Source: Planctomycetota bacterium (lineage in GTDB: Bacteria > Planctomycetota > UBA8108). From it: a stretch of DNA of 5,510 nucleotides. Made by a program: the position numbers and the translations under genes. This document shows, piece by piece, positions 5,377 to 5,510 of this stretch (the stretch's first letter is position 1; each line of letters opens with the position of its first letter). The notes beneath the pieces were generated by a model. The model made no database searches, was not told the origin of the DNA, and saw only the letters and a program-made list of their open reading frames with translations. The DNA lies in NCBI GenBank assembly GCA_002695115.1, contig NZOA01000013.1, positions 8,164 to 13,673 of the forward strand. Direction: 5' to 3'.

Positions 5377-5510
5377 ATGGGAAAAGCCAAGGGAGAATCC
5401 AAGGGGCTTGCCTATCTGAAGAAGGTTCGCCCTGAGGCCATCGCCCACCTGCTCAAGTTTTTCAGGGAATCAGGGCAGCACCTCGAGCCGAGGACACGTT
5501 TCCTCATCTC
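5377..5510 (+). CDS. Carboxymuconolactone decarboxylase/AhpD-like protein, N-terminal fragment
   Basis: A partial gene of 44 codons plus two bases, running off the right edge. The start is strong: GGAGG at 5364-5368, then eight bases, then ATG. The fragment opens MGKAKGESKGLAYLKKVRPE and continues with a helix (AIAHLLKFFRESG), then LEPRTRFLIS. A Pro-Glu followed by an amphipathic helix, then L-x-x-(K/R)-T-R-x-L-I, is how carboxymuconolactone decarboxylase-domain proteins start. These are small all-helical proteins, including AhpD-like alkylhydroperoxidases. The decisive catalytic CxxC would lie outside the window, so peroxidase or decarboxylase activity cannot be judged. The gene is co-oriented with the lipoprotein gene but separated by a hairpin, so it may be transcribed with it or independently. 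Confidence 0.6.
   Translation, partial: MGKAKGESKGLAYLKKVRPEAIAHLLKFFRESGQHLEPRTRFLI

Overview
The window is a moderately GC-rich bacterial stretch, about 55-65% G+C in the coding parts by eye. Shine-Dalgarno-led genes, a lipoprotein signal peptide and short intergenic gaps all point to a bacterium. The organism cannot be named from this sequence. The Gfo/Idh/MocA protein has a look I associate with Planctomycetes and related heterotrophs, but that is a weak impression. There is no sign of phage, transposon, CRISPR or RNA genes.

Layout. (1) Bases 1-65, minus strand: the first 21 codons of a LOG-family (TIGR00730-type) nucleoside-monophosphate phosphoribohydrolase, running off the left edge. 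(2) Bases 183-1304, minus strand: a complete Gfo/Idh/MocA-family NAD(P)-dependent oxidoreductase, upstream of and co-oriented with the LOG gene. (3) Bases 1305-1498: a divergent intergenic region with a plausible promoter on each strand, including a good extended -10 for the rightward gene. (4) Bases 1499-3052, plus strand: a protein with the eukaryotic-type hexokinase fold. Its sugar-binding residues are kept but its phosphate-1 loop is degenerate. (5) Bases 3053-3560: a gap of about 500 bases with lower G+C, holding only a doubtful 86-codon ORF and weak dyads. (6) Bases 3561-5267, plus strand: a 568-residue exported protein, probably a lipoprotein, of unknown function. (7) Bases 5377-5510, plus strand: the start of what looks like a carboxymuconolactone decarboxylase/AhpD-like protein, running off the right edge.

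No operon linking all these genes is evident. The oxidoreductase (probably sugar or polyol directed) and the hexokinase-like protein are divergently transcribed from a shared region of about 190 bases, which is compatible with a common carbohydrate theme. The lipoprotein and the AhpD-like gene follow each other at about 110 bases, with a hairpin between them. The most interesting item is the hexokinase-like protein: by manual alignment to human glucokinase every sugar-contact residue is conserved, while the Mg/ATP-handling DxGGTNxR segment is replaced. That raises the possibility of an altered kinase or a sugar sensor. It also carries a run of nine T in its coding sequence, where any single-base slip would truncate it.
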